From: Doryteuthis pealeii
Taxonomy: Eukaryota > Mollusca > Cephalopoda > Myopsida > Loliginidae
Direction: 5' to 3'
Assembly (NCBI GenBank): GCA_023376005.1
Contig: CM042157.1
Coordinates: 91,314,945 to 91,378,944 of the forward strand
Length of the DNA: 64,000 nucleotides
The notes beneath the pieces were generated by a model. It was not told where the DNA came from. It did no database searches and worked only from the letters and a program-made list of their open reading frames with translations. A program made the translations under genes and the position numbers. Of the stretch, positions 40,601-50,556 are shown piece by piece; position 1 is the first letter of the stretch, and each line of letters opens with the position of its first letter.

Positions 40601-40914
40601 CTCCAAATATTGCGTGCTTTGTAAGGGCCAATTGGTAAAGTGTTAAAACGGTTAAAAGATCAAAGTAAGTTTTAAAAGTCTTTTCGATATTATTATTCCC
40701 ATTATCTGTAGATTAGTGTAACCAGGAGATTAAGGTATACTAAGATTATTTTACATTAATCTTCTGAGCCTGCAAGCCTCGAAAATCAGCATGCTACATT
40801 CTGTATACGTACTTAGACTCGATCACCGGCCTCTGACAATGGCAAAAATGGATCAAGTCACTAAGTAGCTTTTTTCTTAATAATCAAATCCTATTTACAA
40901 TCAAAATCAAAATC
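40601..40914. other. No gene seen
   Basis: Unclassified AT-rich sequence. Confidence 0.4.
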
Positions 40915-41180
40915 AAACACCAGTTTCGACCGGGGGGGGCAGTGGCATCGTCCCTAGACCGTACAAGTTGATCACATTGATCACACCCCCCCCCCAGGCA
41001 ACACCTGCCCCCTTGATTTAAAGCGTCAGAGCTGTGTTTATTGCCCAGTGCACGAGACCCCCCCCCCATCTGAGTGGGAATGCCGACGGGATCAACGCAT
41101 CTTTTGCACCCGCTACCTATGAGCTTCGGTTCGTGGGTGGTGCCACATTAATTGTGCCTTGTGCCTGACCCGCAGTAAAT
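40915..41180 (-). mobile_element. Repeat G, antisense copy
   Basis: Antisense to 63290-63510: GGCAACACCTG, CCTTGATTTAAAG, TTGCCCAGT, GGGAATGCCGACGGGATCAA and GAGCTTCGGTTCGTGG match in order. Contains runs of seven to ten G or C. The GTGTGACACAAGG-type end in the other copy resembles the SINE B tail. Confidence 0.65.
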
Positions 41181-41362
41181 AAATTTACGCGGCAAATAAA
41201 ATAAAATCCTATTCATACTTTTGACAGTCCGCGACACCATTGAGGCCGGTTTTTTTTTTAAGCATGATCCTTTGATGAAATTGAGAAATAAATATAATTT
41301 TGACGAGTAGAATAAACAATAGTTTGTAGTGCAAAACTTACAAACGATTAAACGATATAGGC

Positions 41363-41578
41363 GTAAGTAAAGTCGACGGAATGGCCTATTGTCGCTACCA
41401 GCCAGACAGCGAAGGAGTTTATCCCCTTTTCACTCGCGCTATACAAGAGAGATAGATTTTGCGTCTATAGGTGGAAGCCCATACCTACCACCAACAATCC
41501 CACTACCACACAGATCCAAGTTGTGCTACTACACGAGCAGGCCCGTATCGAACCCGGATGCTTTACCGACATATGAAT
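41363..41578 (-). mobile_element. SINE A, diverged antisense copy
   Basis: AGTAAAGTCGACGGAATGGC, AGCGAAGGAGTTTATCCCC and CCGTATCGAACCCGGATG correspond to SINE A read antisense. The B-box complement GTATCGAACC is visible; the head is degraded. Confidence 0.7.
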
Positions 41579-41689
41579 GATATAATAGGTTTAAACTAGC
41601 AGTAATAACTTATTGAGTAAAACACAAAATAGACCTCAATTATGCCACGGACTGTACGTACATACGTACGTACTGATCTCTTTAGGTTG

Positions 41690-41770
41690 GCTGGTGGATT
41701 TTACGGCATGTCAACCCTCATCGGGTTATTTTATGCCGAAGATGTTTTTTTTAATTTTTTAGATGGTACT
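41690..41770 (-). mobile_element. LINE/R600-type tail, inverted, before R600
   Basis: GGATTTTACGGCATGTCAAC and CATCGGGTTATTTTATGCCG are the tail read antisense. It is directly followed by a plus-strand R600, so that element is bracketed by inverted tails. Confidence 0.7.
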
Positions 41771-41782
41771 CTAACAGATACA

Positions 41783-42386
41783 CCGCCCTGTCGGCTGGGG
41801 CGTTAGAATGCACCGACTGCACCTCTGCAGAGGGGTAAGATTCCCCCAAAAGGGGCCACCTGTTGGTCGTGGGTGGCGACCCGTGATGCTTAAGGATGGA
41901 ATCTTGGTGGCTGAGCAGTCTATGACTTGCAACACTCCACTTTATGCCTTACTTGGGCTAGACGGGCGGTCGGAGAGGCTCCCTCCGATCAATCAGCTGG
42001 TCACATCAAGCCCTAGCACCTATATGATTTTCCCAACCCTATTGCCCTTATGGCAAGCACCAACCCCTTTTTATCATATGGGTGCTAGAAGGCGGTGGCT
42101 GCGGGTCTACACGTCCTGGGAATGACTTTAAACTCTATCTGATGGTGAGGTTCAAGTTTTGGAGGTTTGGGGAATGTGGAGCACCCCTTCATCACCATTG
42201 CTCCCTGGTCCACTCTGACCTGGAGTTGTAGTACCTGTTAGGGTCCCATCTATGGGTTAAATAGAAAAATGTATTTATAAAAAAAATTGTATTATCCATT
42301 AAGAATTGATTTATTTCAAAACTTTATCGGCATTAAATGACCCACTGAGGTTGATATACCGTAAAACAAAACAAACCAAACCATCT
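41783..42386 (+). mobile_element. R600 interspersed repeat, full-length copy
   Basis: Starts CCGCCCTGTCGGCTGGGGCG and ends GATATACCGTAAAACAAAAC. Very similar to 3793-4390 over its length, so both are relatively recent. Frames such as the 105-codon one at 41808-42125 overlap frames in the other copies but differ by indels. Confidence 0.85.
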
Positions 42387-42599
42387 AACAGATACTACCA
42401 CTCCGATCTCTTTAGCTTTTGTATGATCAGTTGTTTGTTTTTTTTTTTTTGTTTTTTTTTGTTTTTTTTTGTTTTTTGCAAGCAGTTATATGGCTTCAAG
42501 ATTAAAAAAAAAAAAAAACATTTGTAAACAATTATAGCTTCAAGTAGCTATTCTTAATACAAATAATTTGCATACAGTTATATGGTTTCAAATAACTAA
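42387..42599. other. No gene seen; poly(T) and poly(A) runs
   Basis: T-rich run at 42437-42476 and an A run at 42503-42519. Otherwise unclassified. Confidence 0.5.
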
Positions 42600-42872
42600 T
42601 CTTATCATAATGGAGATGACGTAACTGTCTGTCTGGAACTGAAACTACGTCACCACTGACGTCACGATTTCCTTGTGTTATTTAAGTTATATTCTCAACG
42701 ATTATGAAATAGTCATTATTCAATCTTAATTAGTATCTTATTCATTACTCTATTAAAGTCTGAGTTAGATTTGCCACAAAACTGCCAATTTTATTAATGC
42801 ATTTAAAATCCTGAAATATGTGTTATATATCTCTAAAAAAGAAGATTTACTTAGTGTATCGTGTAGTTACAT
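42600..42872 (+). mobile_element. Helitron family A subfamily 2, 5' fragment (A7)
   Basis: Starts TCTTATCATAATGGAGATGA after A, then CTGAAACTACGTCACCACTG and GTTAGATTTGCCACAAAACT. Parallel to 2402-2900. It is cut off by a SINE A insertion at about 42873. Confidence 0.7.
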
Positions 42873-43128
42873 GTAAGTAAAGTAAAGTCGTCGGGGTGGC
42901 CTAAAGTCGATATCAGCCAATCAGCGAGGGAGTCTATCCCCTTTTCACTAGCGCTAGACCAAGGAGATTGTTCTTGCATCTGATGTGGAGCGCCACACCT
43001 ACCATCAGCCCCTAACTTTACCGCACAGATCCCTGTGCTACTCATACGCTGAGTTGGCGCGGGCCGGTATCGAACTAGGAACTTGTGGTTTCTAGCCGAA
43101 CGCTCTACCGACTGGCTAACCCGGCCCT
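42873..43128 (-). mobile_element. SINE A, full-length antisense copy
   Basis: Minus strand starts GGGCCGGGTTAGCCAGTCGG (D-arm and A-box region), has GTTCCTAGTTCGATACCGGC (B box), then GGATCTGTGCGGTAAAGT, TGGCGCTCCACATCAGATGC and ends GACGACTTTACTTTACTTAC. The head resembles a tRNA of the lysine/arginine type, as in several invertebrate SINEs; the identity is uncertain. Confidence 0.85.
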
Positions 43129-43480
43129 TGACTTACTTATTCTGTCAGTAACAATAACAGCAATATATGGACAAGCAGATAAACAACTAGACATAAATGG
43201 AAAGAAAAACAACTATATGGATATTTCAAGCGACAAACTGGAGAGACCGAACACGAGAAAACCAGGCCATGTCTAAGAAAGGGAAATCTCAAAAGAGAAA
43301 CTGAATCTCTTATAATAGCGACACAAAATAATACCATTTGAACCAATTATATCGAAGCGAAAATACTTAAGACGCAAGTGGAGATTGTATGGAGACAGAG
43401 ACGAAACGATTAATCACATGATAAGCGAATCCAGCAAACTTGCACAAAAGGAGTACAAAACTAGGATTGGATGTTTATTA
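43129..43480 (+). pseudogene. LINE D C-terminal fragment
   Basis: Across frames: NNYMDISSDKLERPNTRKPG, LRKGNLKRETESLI, then CRLYGDRDETINHMISESSK and LAQKEY. The GDRDETINH...SKLA motif is characteristic of the tail of a non-LTR retrotransposon polyprotein. Several stops and shifts. Two more copies of the same tail are at 44870-45060 and 45535-45770. Confidence 0.75.
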
Positions 43481-43577
43481 AACATAAACATATATTCACA
43501 TACATACATCCATTTGGCATTAAATACTAAAAGATCATAACTACCAAAATCTCTCGTAACAAAATTTAATGCAATAT

Positions 43578-43780
43578 ATATGGTGTGTCAAAAAAGTATC
43601 GAGATTAACGTTCCATTCATTAATTTTTTCAGAATACAAGGTGTGTCCAAAAAGTACCAAGTTTAAAGCTGTATTTGACAAGATAGAAATGAAGAATGAA
43701 TGGAACGTTTTTTTTTTTCAAAATACAATGTGTGTCAAAAAAGTTTTTAAAATCTCGATACTTTTTTAATACACCTTGTA
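43578..43780. mobile_element. Mariner-like MITE cluster
   Basis: Arms GGTGTGTCAAAAAAGTAT, AAGGTGTGTCCAAAAAGTAC and their complements frame a ~70-base core (GCTGTATTTGACAAGATAGA) shared with 2908-2976 and 30.65-30.70 kb. Ends near 43780 in ACACCTTGTA next to TA. Confidence 0.7.
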
Positions 43781-43802
43781 TATATATATATTTTTTTTTA
43801 TT

Positions 43803-44205
43803 TATTACAAAAAATGTAAAACTACCAATCTTGTCATATGCAACAACTCCTCCCCCAAAACTACTCGTCTTAATGAGACCAATATTGTGTATGGATTCGA
43901 ATGTGCCGTAGGAGATTGTCTCTCCAAAATTAATAACACATATATTGGCCACACAACGACCACATAATCACGCAGATTAACACTACACTTTCCGATTCCA
44001 GTTCCATTAATCAACACCTTAAAACACATTCATGCCCCCCTCTACCTACCGCAAAATTCTAACAGAAAATACACGCACACTACATAAAGAAAAAAACAAA
44101 CAAAAACTTCAAATAATCGAAGCTTTATATATCAAACAAAAAAAACCTACCTTAAACAAAATAAACTTTGAATTAAGTCAACATGTTCTCAAATGCTTAT
44201 AATTT
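43803..44205 (+). pseudogene. Penelope-like element endonuclease remnant
   Basis: Translation gives TNIVYGFECAVGDC, then NNTYIGHTTTT, the GIY-YIG nuclease core (here with Y-I-G intact and the first G-I-Y replaced by I-V-Y, usual in PLEs). After a +1/-1 shift near 43966 it continues TLSDSSSINQHLKTH, and after another near 44055 LQIIEALYIKQKKPTLNK, the conserved C-terminus of PLE proteins. At least two frameshifts and a stop make it a pseudogene. The reverse transcriptase is absent. In intact PLEs this domain nicks DNA to prime reverse transcription. Confidence 0.85.
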
Positions 44206-44601
44206 TCCGCCTATCCTCCTTCCACTATTCCCCTCCCCTTCTCATAACTTGTGCCCCCCTCCCACAAAAAATCACTACTGCATCGTTCGTTCGAACTACT
44301 ACCAATTCCCACAACCTCCTCCTACCAATTGTTACTACCCCCACTTCCAATTCCTACGCTACTACTCGTTCTCCTTAAAAACGAGACACGGAACATACCA
44401 TCAGTTTCCTACCTGATGATGGCAAATAGTATTGCCGAAAGCGCTCGTAATGAAACCTTTGGTGGACTGCTACACCAGTTCCACCCTGACACTAAAAAGA
44501 TGGTCAGAAAATTAGAAAGGATCGAACAAAAACTCGTCCGACAAGAATTGTCTGTACAGTTAAACACAACATGTTTAAAAGAAAAATGCTGCCAAAATAC
44601 A

Positions 44602-44604
<3 letters not shown>
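44206..44604 (+). mobile_element. PLE terminal repeat region and start of a following PLE copy
   Basis: After the endonuclease stop come C/T-rich sequence, then CCTGATGATGGCAAATAGTA, TTGCCGAAAGCGC (CTGATGA, a GGCAA/TTGCC hairpin and GAAA). About 60 bases later a frame (to 44660) reads KKMVRKLERIEQKLVRQEL, matching the N-terminal region typical of PLE proteins. The order C-terminus, terminal repeat, N-terminus implies tandem PLE copies. The second copy is cut at a TA run. Confidence 0.65.

Positions 44605-44660
<56 letters not shown>
44605..44660. repeat. (TA)n(GT)n microsatellite
   Basis: TA run then GT run, truncating the second PLE copy. Confidence 0.95.
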
Positions 44661-44869
44661 TCATGTATAACTGTATGCACGTATATATTTATTTATTGAA
44701 CATTTTTTTGAAATTTGAAAATTACTTTGAAATTATTTGAACTTTAAAAGAGTTCTCTTCTCGATAGTTAAATTACTCAAAGAGCTCCACCTCCTTCTAG
44801 AAATCTCATGTAACCAAATTTAATGCAAAATGTATGCATGTTTTTTTTATGTGTGAAATAAACATCTAA
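44661..44869. other. No gene seen
   Basis: AT-rich unclassified sequence. Confidence 0.4.
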
Positions 44870-45060
44870 ATTAACTAGACACGACTGGGTGGGAAAGGTG
44901 ATGCACTGAGAATTAGGAGAGAAAAAATAATAAGAACTAATCATATCAAAGCAAAAATAGACAGGAATCAACAGGATAGCAAGTGTAACTTATATGACGA
45001 CAGAGACGAAATGTTTAATCACATAATGAGCAAATGTAGCAAACTAGCACGAAAGGTGAA
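44870..45060 (+). pseudogene. LINE D fragment
   Basis: Encodes RTNHIKAKIDRNQQDSKC, then DDRDEMFNHIMSKCSKLA, the same tail as 43129-43480, preceded by TRHDWVGKV-like DWVGKV. Out-of-order segments indicate rearrangement. Confidence 0.75.
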
Positions 45061-45534
45061 TATTGAGAATTCTGTGGTATGGGGGTTATTGTCTTGTCTG
45101 CGAGCCTCTGTTTCGAACCAACCAATCACGGGCCAGCATACTTTGGCGGCAAAGCCGAATAAGCAAACTCGGCCTCTTCTGATCCAGCTTTCACTGGGGA
45201 CAGACCTAAAACAGGGTCGCCCCATCTCTTCCTCAACAACCAGAATCGGAGTCGGACATCAAACAGAAAGTCTATCATATCCGAACTATCAGAAGGCCGT
45301 AGCAAGGGCTCCGATAATATCTCAGGACTCAGATAAGTTTATTACAAATTATACATTTGTGCAGACGAACTAAAGTTTGTAACCTTATTGTTATATGTAA
45401 TACACGTCTTTTATTCATATTTCTAGTAATCTGGTTATTTCTTTAACTCTTAACCTGTCTGCCACACTCGTGGTTAACTCCAAAATTCAACCTTGGAGTA
45501 CTGTCGTTTCGTGTTAATTTCTTTATAAGTACAA
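45061..45534. other. Unclassified; open frame continues from LINE D
   Basis: The frame beginning in LINE D stays open to 45373 through sequence rich in serine, threonine and glutamine without a motif I recognise. It contains TTTCGAACCAACCAATCACG. It is probably another repeat fused to the LINE, and I do not call it a gene. Confidence 0.4.
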
Positions 45535-45770
45535 GACTAGGCACGACTGGGTGGGAAAGGTGATCCACTGGGAATCAGGAGAGAAAAAAATAAGGGCCAA
45601 TTAATTCAAACCAAAAATAGACTGGAATCAACAGAATAGCGAGTGTAAATTATATGAAACGAAATGGTTGATCCCATAATAAGCAAATGCGGCGAACTAG
45701 CACAAGACTAGGCACGACTGGGTGCGAAAGGTGATCCACTAGGAATCAGGAGAGAGAATAAAAAGACGTA
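45535..45770 (+). pseudogene. LINE D fragments, partially duplicated
   Basis: CTAGGCACGACTGGGTGGGA occurs at 45536 and again, slightly changed, at 45706, with an AAAAATAGACTGGAATCAAC segment between. Same family as 44870-45060. Multiple stops. Confidence 0.7.
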
Positions 45771-46075
45771 TTCAAGGTTATCCGAGTTAAATGACAAAGC
45801 CTCTGTTTCACTTTAAAATGCACAATCTGAATAATTAACAGCGTATCTATGGCAACCGATGAAGAAGACAATTGTTTCACTTGACTTCCGGTACGCATTC
45901 AATATCGTTAAATATGATGGACATTAATTAATCAGACAAATAAAGCGAATAATCATTAGTTTGATTTTCTCGCACTCCATTGCCAATGTAGTGAATATCG
46001 GTCTCACCAGGTTTTCTACAATAGAGGCGCCTGCTCCCAATCCAACGAAGAATAATTACATATTTACAATATTTG
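45771..46075. other. No gene seen
   Basis: Unclassified spacer. Confidence 0.4.
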
Positions 46076-46301
46076 GAAGTGTGTGGTATAATGGATAGAA
46101 TCACATAGCGCTAATACCCTTGGGAAGGTATGCATCCAACTACTTTCCTTCCAGCTATGGGTAAATAGTAGGGGAGACAGGGCTCTTAAACTTTGGCTAG
46201 GTAACCAGTATATGAGAAGGAAAACTCTGAATTCAAACTTTTAAACATCATTTAAAAATTGACCCTGTGTCACATCCTGCTCATGTGGGGGAGTTGGTAA
46301 A
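46076..46301 (+). mobile_element. SINE B with deleted head
   Basis: GTGTGGTATAATGGATAGAA runs straight into TCACATAGCGCTAATACCCT, so the B box and neighbouring ~40 bases are deleted. Otherwise full length with the GACCCTGTGTCACATCCTGC tail. Confidence 0.8.
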
Positions 46302-46310
46302 AAACAAAAT

Positions 46311-46602
46311 GGAGTTTTGTAGTGTAATGGTTATGGTTGTAGGAAATGGACTCGACAACCTGAGTTCAAATCCTAGACAAGGCTGTTTGCATTTCACATA
46401 GCGCTGATACCCTTGGGAAAGGTATGCATCAAACTAGTCTCCTTCCAGCTATGGATAAATAGTAGGGCAGACTGGGCTCTTTAACCATGGCTAGGTAACC
46501 AGTCTAGAAGAAGGAAAACTCTGAATTCAAACCTGTTAAACCCCGCTTAAGAAATTGACCTTGTGTCGTATCCTGCTTGTGTGGAGGGGCTGGTAAATAT
46601 AT
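46311..46602 (+). mobile_element. SINE B, full-length reference copy
   Basis: Head TTTTGTAGTGTAATGGTTAT, B box GAGTTCAAATCCTAGAC, then CATTTCACATAGCGCTGATA, AGCTATGGATAAATAGTAGG, AGTCTAGAAGAAGGAAAACT and tail GACCTTGTGTCGTATCCTGC with GGTAAATATATATA. Tandem to the previous copy with 10 bases between. Confidence 0.88.
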
Positions 46603-46754
46603 ATATTTACAATACTTTTTATATGTAAAAAAAACTATCAAGGTTTATTGACTACTATCTTACATATTAACTTATGGGTGGAAAAATATGGAAATAAATG
46701 CGACAGTATGTAAAATTAGGAAAAAAGTATTCAAAAAGATGAATTTATTTTAGA
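46603..46754. other. No gene seen
   Basis: AT-rich spacer. Confidence 0.4.
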
Positions 46755-46965
46755 CTAGAAGCAGCAACCCGACATCGCCTGGGTAGAGGGTGTGTAAAAT
46801 AGTTAATCTTGCAGATCCATTATTACTAAATCATGAGTTAGATCCTCGTTGAATGGCCCATGAAAATCCCCACGTAAAAAGACCTTGCGTTAAAAAGGCT
46901 CGAACTCACTAGTCATGGTTTGCCTGTCTCACTTGCTAACCATTACACCACGAGAGGTGCCCTTT
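46755..46965. mobile_element. SINE C-like fragment plus an opposed tRNA-like head
   Basis: 46770-46900 parallels 26771-26930 in plus orientation (CATCGCCTGGGTAGAGG, CTTGCAGATCCATTATTAC). 46905-46962 is a minus-strand tRNA-like head (GGCACCTCTCGTGGTGTAAT, GTGAGTTCGAGCC) of the kind repeated in the 132-bp array at 12.1-13.1 kb. Confidence 0.65.
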
Positions 46966-46974
46966 ATATATATA

Positions 46975-47285
46975 GTCCACCACTTAAACTCATAGACGCT
47001 GCGTGGGCGCGTGGATTAAAGCCAGCCAATCAGCACGCTCGAATACGTGGTTAGTTAACTACTTAATCGCCGATCTTGAAAGCCGTTCATTTGCACGTAT
47101 TCGACACGGACGGGCGAATCAGCCTCTGTTTAACACGAGGATTCTTCACTAAGGAACAACCAAGGATTCTACCTAACACTAAGGAACAACCAAAGGATTC
47201 TTCACCAAAAAACACAAGGGATCTCCACTGTAAAGTGCTCTCTCTCTCTTGAATACTAAAATTGGCCACAAAAATCGTAACATTT
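46975..47285 (+). mobile_element. Repeat D, reference copy
   Basis: Starts GTCCACCACTTAAACTCATA, includes GTGGTTAGTTAACTACTTAA, CGTTCATTTGCACGTATTCG and short CTAAGGAACAACCAAAGGAT repeats, and ends GGCCACAAAAATCG. Fragments at 25329-25570 (minus) and 29075-29350 (plus). Class unknown. Confidence 0.65.
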
Positions 47286-47639
47286 AGTAATAGCACTTAT
47301 GTAAACATATCAAACGTTGTGATAATTAAATTATCATACTGTGGTATATCGACAGTAATAATAAATATCAACAAGACTTTAATAAATGTTGTAACTTTGA
47401 TCTTTTAGCCGTGTCAACACTTTACCTATTGGATCCTACAAACCACGCAAAATTTGGAAAGAGAGAAAAAAAAAAAGAAAAATAGAAAGAAAAAAAAAGA
47501 ACAAAAGAAAAAAGTAAAGAAAAAGAAAGAAACAAAAAAAGAAACAAAAATGAAAAAGAAACAAAAAAATAGAAAGTTCTATTTATTTGCCTATTTTATC
47601 ATCGTGCTTCTGAAGATACCCAGTAATGAGGCGGATGGT
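47286..47639. other. No gene seen; A-rich tract 47460-47570
   Basis: Includes a GAAAAAAG-type purine tract encoding a lysine repeat. Otherwise nothing. Confidence 0.5.
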
Positions 47640-48592
47640 AACAAGGCACCTTTCTAATTGTCTTAGAAATGTTAGGGTGACCACAGAAATTAATTAAGCT
47701 CCACCGGTGCATCTGACGTCAAAGGGACAAGGACGCTGTGTCTCGGGCCAAATATCAAATTTGGAGAGAGAGCGCGCGCGTTCAGCGAAACCCGATCCTG
47801 CCTGTTTTCAAAGCGATAATCAAACAGCACATTAATTCGTTAATTGCAGATTGAAGTCTCGTCCATCATCATCATCATCATCTTCATCATCGTCGTCGTC
47901 GTCAAACTCAAAATGAGAAAAAAAAAACAAATTTGATAATTCCAATTGGCATGTTTCGCTAGAGGTCCAACGTCATTAGAATGCAAAAGTGACAGTTTGG
48001 TATAAGATTTTGGTCGGTAAGCAACACCAGATAATCAGGATTTGCATTTTTGCAATTTCATCTAAGACGATTTGGACGGTCTAATTTTTTTAACTAGACG
48101 GTGTTGCAGGATAATAACGGTCGTACAATCAAGGAACACGTGTATTAATATATTGATACCTGCACGAGAAAGAAGAAGAACATTTTGGAATATGAAATTC
48201 ACATGTTTTGCTAGAGGTCCAACACCGTGAGAATATCAATGTGAGAGTTTGGAAAATCTGATTGTGATGTTTCGCTTGTTGTGAGGGAAGATATTTCCCC
48301 TACAAGATAGTTGGACTCGTCCAACGGAACACGCATAAAGATACGAATTTGGCGAGGTTATTCCTAGCCGAGTTACGTAATAGTATTCGTAGTCGAATCA
48401 CTACTAATCGAGTAGCTAGTTATACTGTTGGAGAACTGCGTGTTGGTTGACTGTATTATTTATATTTCAGCAGAAAAAATTATAAACATTTCCGGTCTTT
48501 CAATGTTATCAATTGATTCAGTCACAACATCGCAAGAGGTTCAACGTTATTAGAATGCAAAATGTTTGGAAAATCTGACTGGTTAAAGAACC
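47640..48592. other. Unclassified DNA with three copies of a ~50-bp motif
   Basis: GCTAGAGGTCCAACGTCATT or a variant, followed by TAGAATGCAAAAGTGA or similar and AGTTTGGTA, occurs near 47956, 48220 and 48533. A CATCATCATC run lies at 47863-47900. No frame of note. It could be an unrecognised transposon body. Confidence 0.5.
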
Positions 48593-48752
48593 CATTCTGT
48601 TCGACTATTTACCCATAGCTGGAGGGAGAGTAGTTGGGTGCAAACCTTTCCCAAGGGTATTAGCGCTATGTGAAATGCAAACAGCCTCGTTCAGGATTTG
48701 AACTCGGGTCAAAGCGTCCATTTCCTCCGGCTAATCATTACACCACGACCCC
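48593..48752 (-). mobile_element. SINE B, antisense 5' part
   Basis: TTACCCATAGCTGGAGGGAG, AAGGGTATTAGCGCTATGTG, GGATTTGAACTCGGG and ATTACACCACGACC in order; the tail end is missing. Confidence 0.75.
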
Positions 48753-49582
48753 CCCCCCCATAGAAGCCCACAAAAAATAATCCCTCAAATATACGCACTT
48801 CCCTGTTTACAGTGTCTCCTATTAGCAGGTAATTTTGGTAATATCTGCCGCTTACATTTTCCAGTCTCTGAGATAAAAAAAAATATAAAAGCAGTGATAC
48901 GTGGGGAATAAAGGACTATCTGCAAACTGTCTGTCTCTCTCTATTATACACACGAGATGACTCTCTCTGTACCCGAGAGAACTCTCTCCCCGTTTATGTA
49001 CTCGATGAGAAACGAGTATATAACAGGTCTTTGTGCTTGTAGTGATACGTATAAGAAGGAAACCGGATCAAAAGCAAAAATAAACTTTCTGTGCATAGGA
49101 TCAGCGCAGGTATAAAGCAAAATTGAAAATTATAATTTTGGACCAATCAGAGGCCTTCCTGCCTAAACAAGAATATTTCAAACGACCTAATTTGGAGCCT
49201 AGCAAAATTATATTAAAAGGGCTGCCTTCGGTTAAGAAAGCAGATCAAAAACATTCACTTAATTACTCCACGTTAGGGGATTTCTTACCATTTGTCTGCT
49301 GTTTAATTACGCGTTTTCTATCCTTCCATCTCTAAAATTTACTTCACTGTTGATATATATATATATAAGCAATACTCTCTCTACCTCTACAAATACTGAA
49401 CTTTACCCTTTATTCCTCTATCGTGATGAACTTTTAAAAAAAGTATATTCTGTGGACCTTGAACAGTACATTTTGACGACTGTAATTTATTTGTTTTAAT
49501 ACAAGGATTAATCGTTATTTTTATGAATTATTTGTTTTTCTGTTGTTATTTATATAACTTGATTGTGTGTTTGTTGTAATTA

Positions 49583-49586
<4 letters not shown>
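48753..49586. other. No gene seen; possible LTR-like segment near 48.88-49.08 kb
   Basis: TATAAAAG at 48884 and GGGAATAAAGG at 48903 resemble a promoter and polyadenylation signal as in LTRs, but I find no partner LTR, primer site or coding region. A 70-codon frame (49123-49335) has no motif. Confidence 0.3.

Positions 49587-49640
<54 letters not shown>
49587..49640. repeat. (TA)n microsatellite
   Basis: TA run of more than 50 bases. Confidence 0.95.
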
Positions 49641-49642
<2 letters not shown>

Positions 49643-49660
49643 TGTAAAAAATCATTTTCA

Positions 49661-49817
49661 TATTATTGATCAAAGCCTGAAGAAGATACCAGAAGATCTG
49701 AAACACGTGTCGCATATGTAAGATAAAAATAATAAAGATTTTTCTCTAAAAACATAATCCATTTTGCGGACCTTCTTTTTTATAAAATGTTGAATTTTCT
49801 CCCTTTGGAACCAGAAC

Positions 49818-49819
<2 letters not shown>
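49661..49819 (+). mobile_element. PLE-type 3' module, CTGAAGAAGAT family
   Basis: Almost identical to 7557-7716: CAAAGCCTGAAGAAGATACC, AGAAGATCTGAAACACGTGT, GCGGACCTTC, TTTGGAACCAGAACAAC, then TA. Carries the same hammerhead-like core. Confidence 0.7.

Positions 49820-49855
<36 letters not shown>
49820..49855. repeat. (TA)n microsatellite
   Basis: TA run between a PLE-type 3' module and the PLE endonuclease remnant. Confidence 0.95.
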
Positions 49856-49857
<2 letters not shown>

Positions 49858-50556
49858 TTCAACCCTCCTTATTGAAAATTATTTAAATTAGGCATAGGTA
49901 TAACTTTTTTGAATCTAACAAATAAGCACTTTAACCAAAACAACCCATTAATTAAAATATTTAAAGAAATACCTTGAAAATTAGCTACTCATGTACTCCC
50001 AATATGAGTAACATAATCAATGCCCATAACAAAAAGACATTAAATGAATATCACAAGAAATCAGATGCAGAGGAAAAACACTAACACAAACTCAAATAGC
50101 TTTAGAACTAGAGATAGCCACCTTAACACAGTGAAATGCAACTGTAGGGACACTCAACAATGCCCCTTAGATAGAAACTGTCTAGTCAGCAACAAATATA
50201 TGAAGCCCAGGTGTCAACTAGAAACGACCCGGGAAACACCAAGTACTACCTCGGAATTACTGCAGGACCATTCAAACAAAGGTACCACACCCACAGACAT
50301 TCTTTTACTAATCCCGCACTATCTAACCAAACGGAATTATCCAAGTATTACTGGTCAATCAAGAAGTCAAACAACGAACCTGTGGTTAAATGGAAAATAG
50401 TCCGAATTTCAAACTCAACCACTAATTTCAAAGATAAATGCCCACTCTGTATATCAGAAAAAAATACAGATAATACTATTTAAGGATTCTATAAAACTGT
50501 TGAACAAACGTAATGAATTGATAGCCAAATGCAGGCACAAAAGAAAATTCCAGATA
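49856..50556 (+). pseudogene. Penelope-like element C-terminal region with GIY-YIG endonuclease
   Basis: In order, across frames: WFNPPY and FLNLTNKHFNQ (linker after the reverse transcriptase), SYSCTPNMSNIINAHNKK, then CNCRDTQQCPLDRNC (cysteine-rich motif preceding the nuclease), then KYYLGITAGPFKQRYHTHRH and ELSKYYWSIK (GIY-YIG nuclease, here Y-Y-L-G), KDKCPLC, and after a shift LLNKRNELIAKCRHKRKF. This order is that of a PLE or closely related GIY-YIG retroelement. There are at least three frame changes and stops, and no reverse transcriptase, so it is a 5'-truncated pseudogene. It is a different family from the copy at 43.8 kb. Confidence 0.88.

Noticed and set aside
44251..44670. 139-codon protein gene
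   Set aside because: The frame spans a PLE terminal repeat and the start of a second decayed PLE copy, then runs into TA and GT repeats.
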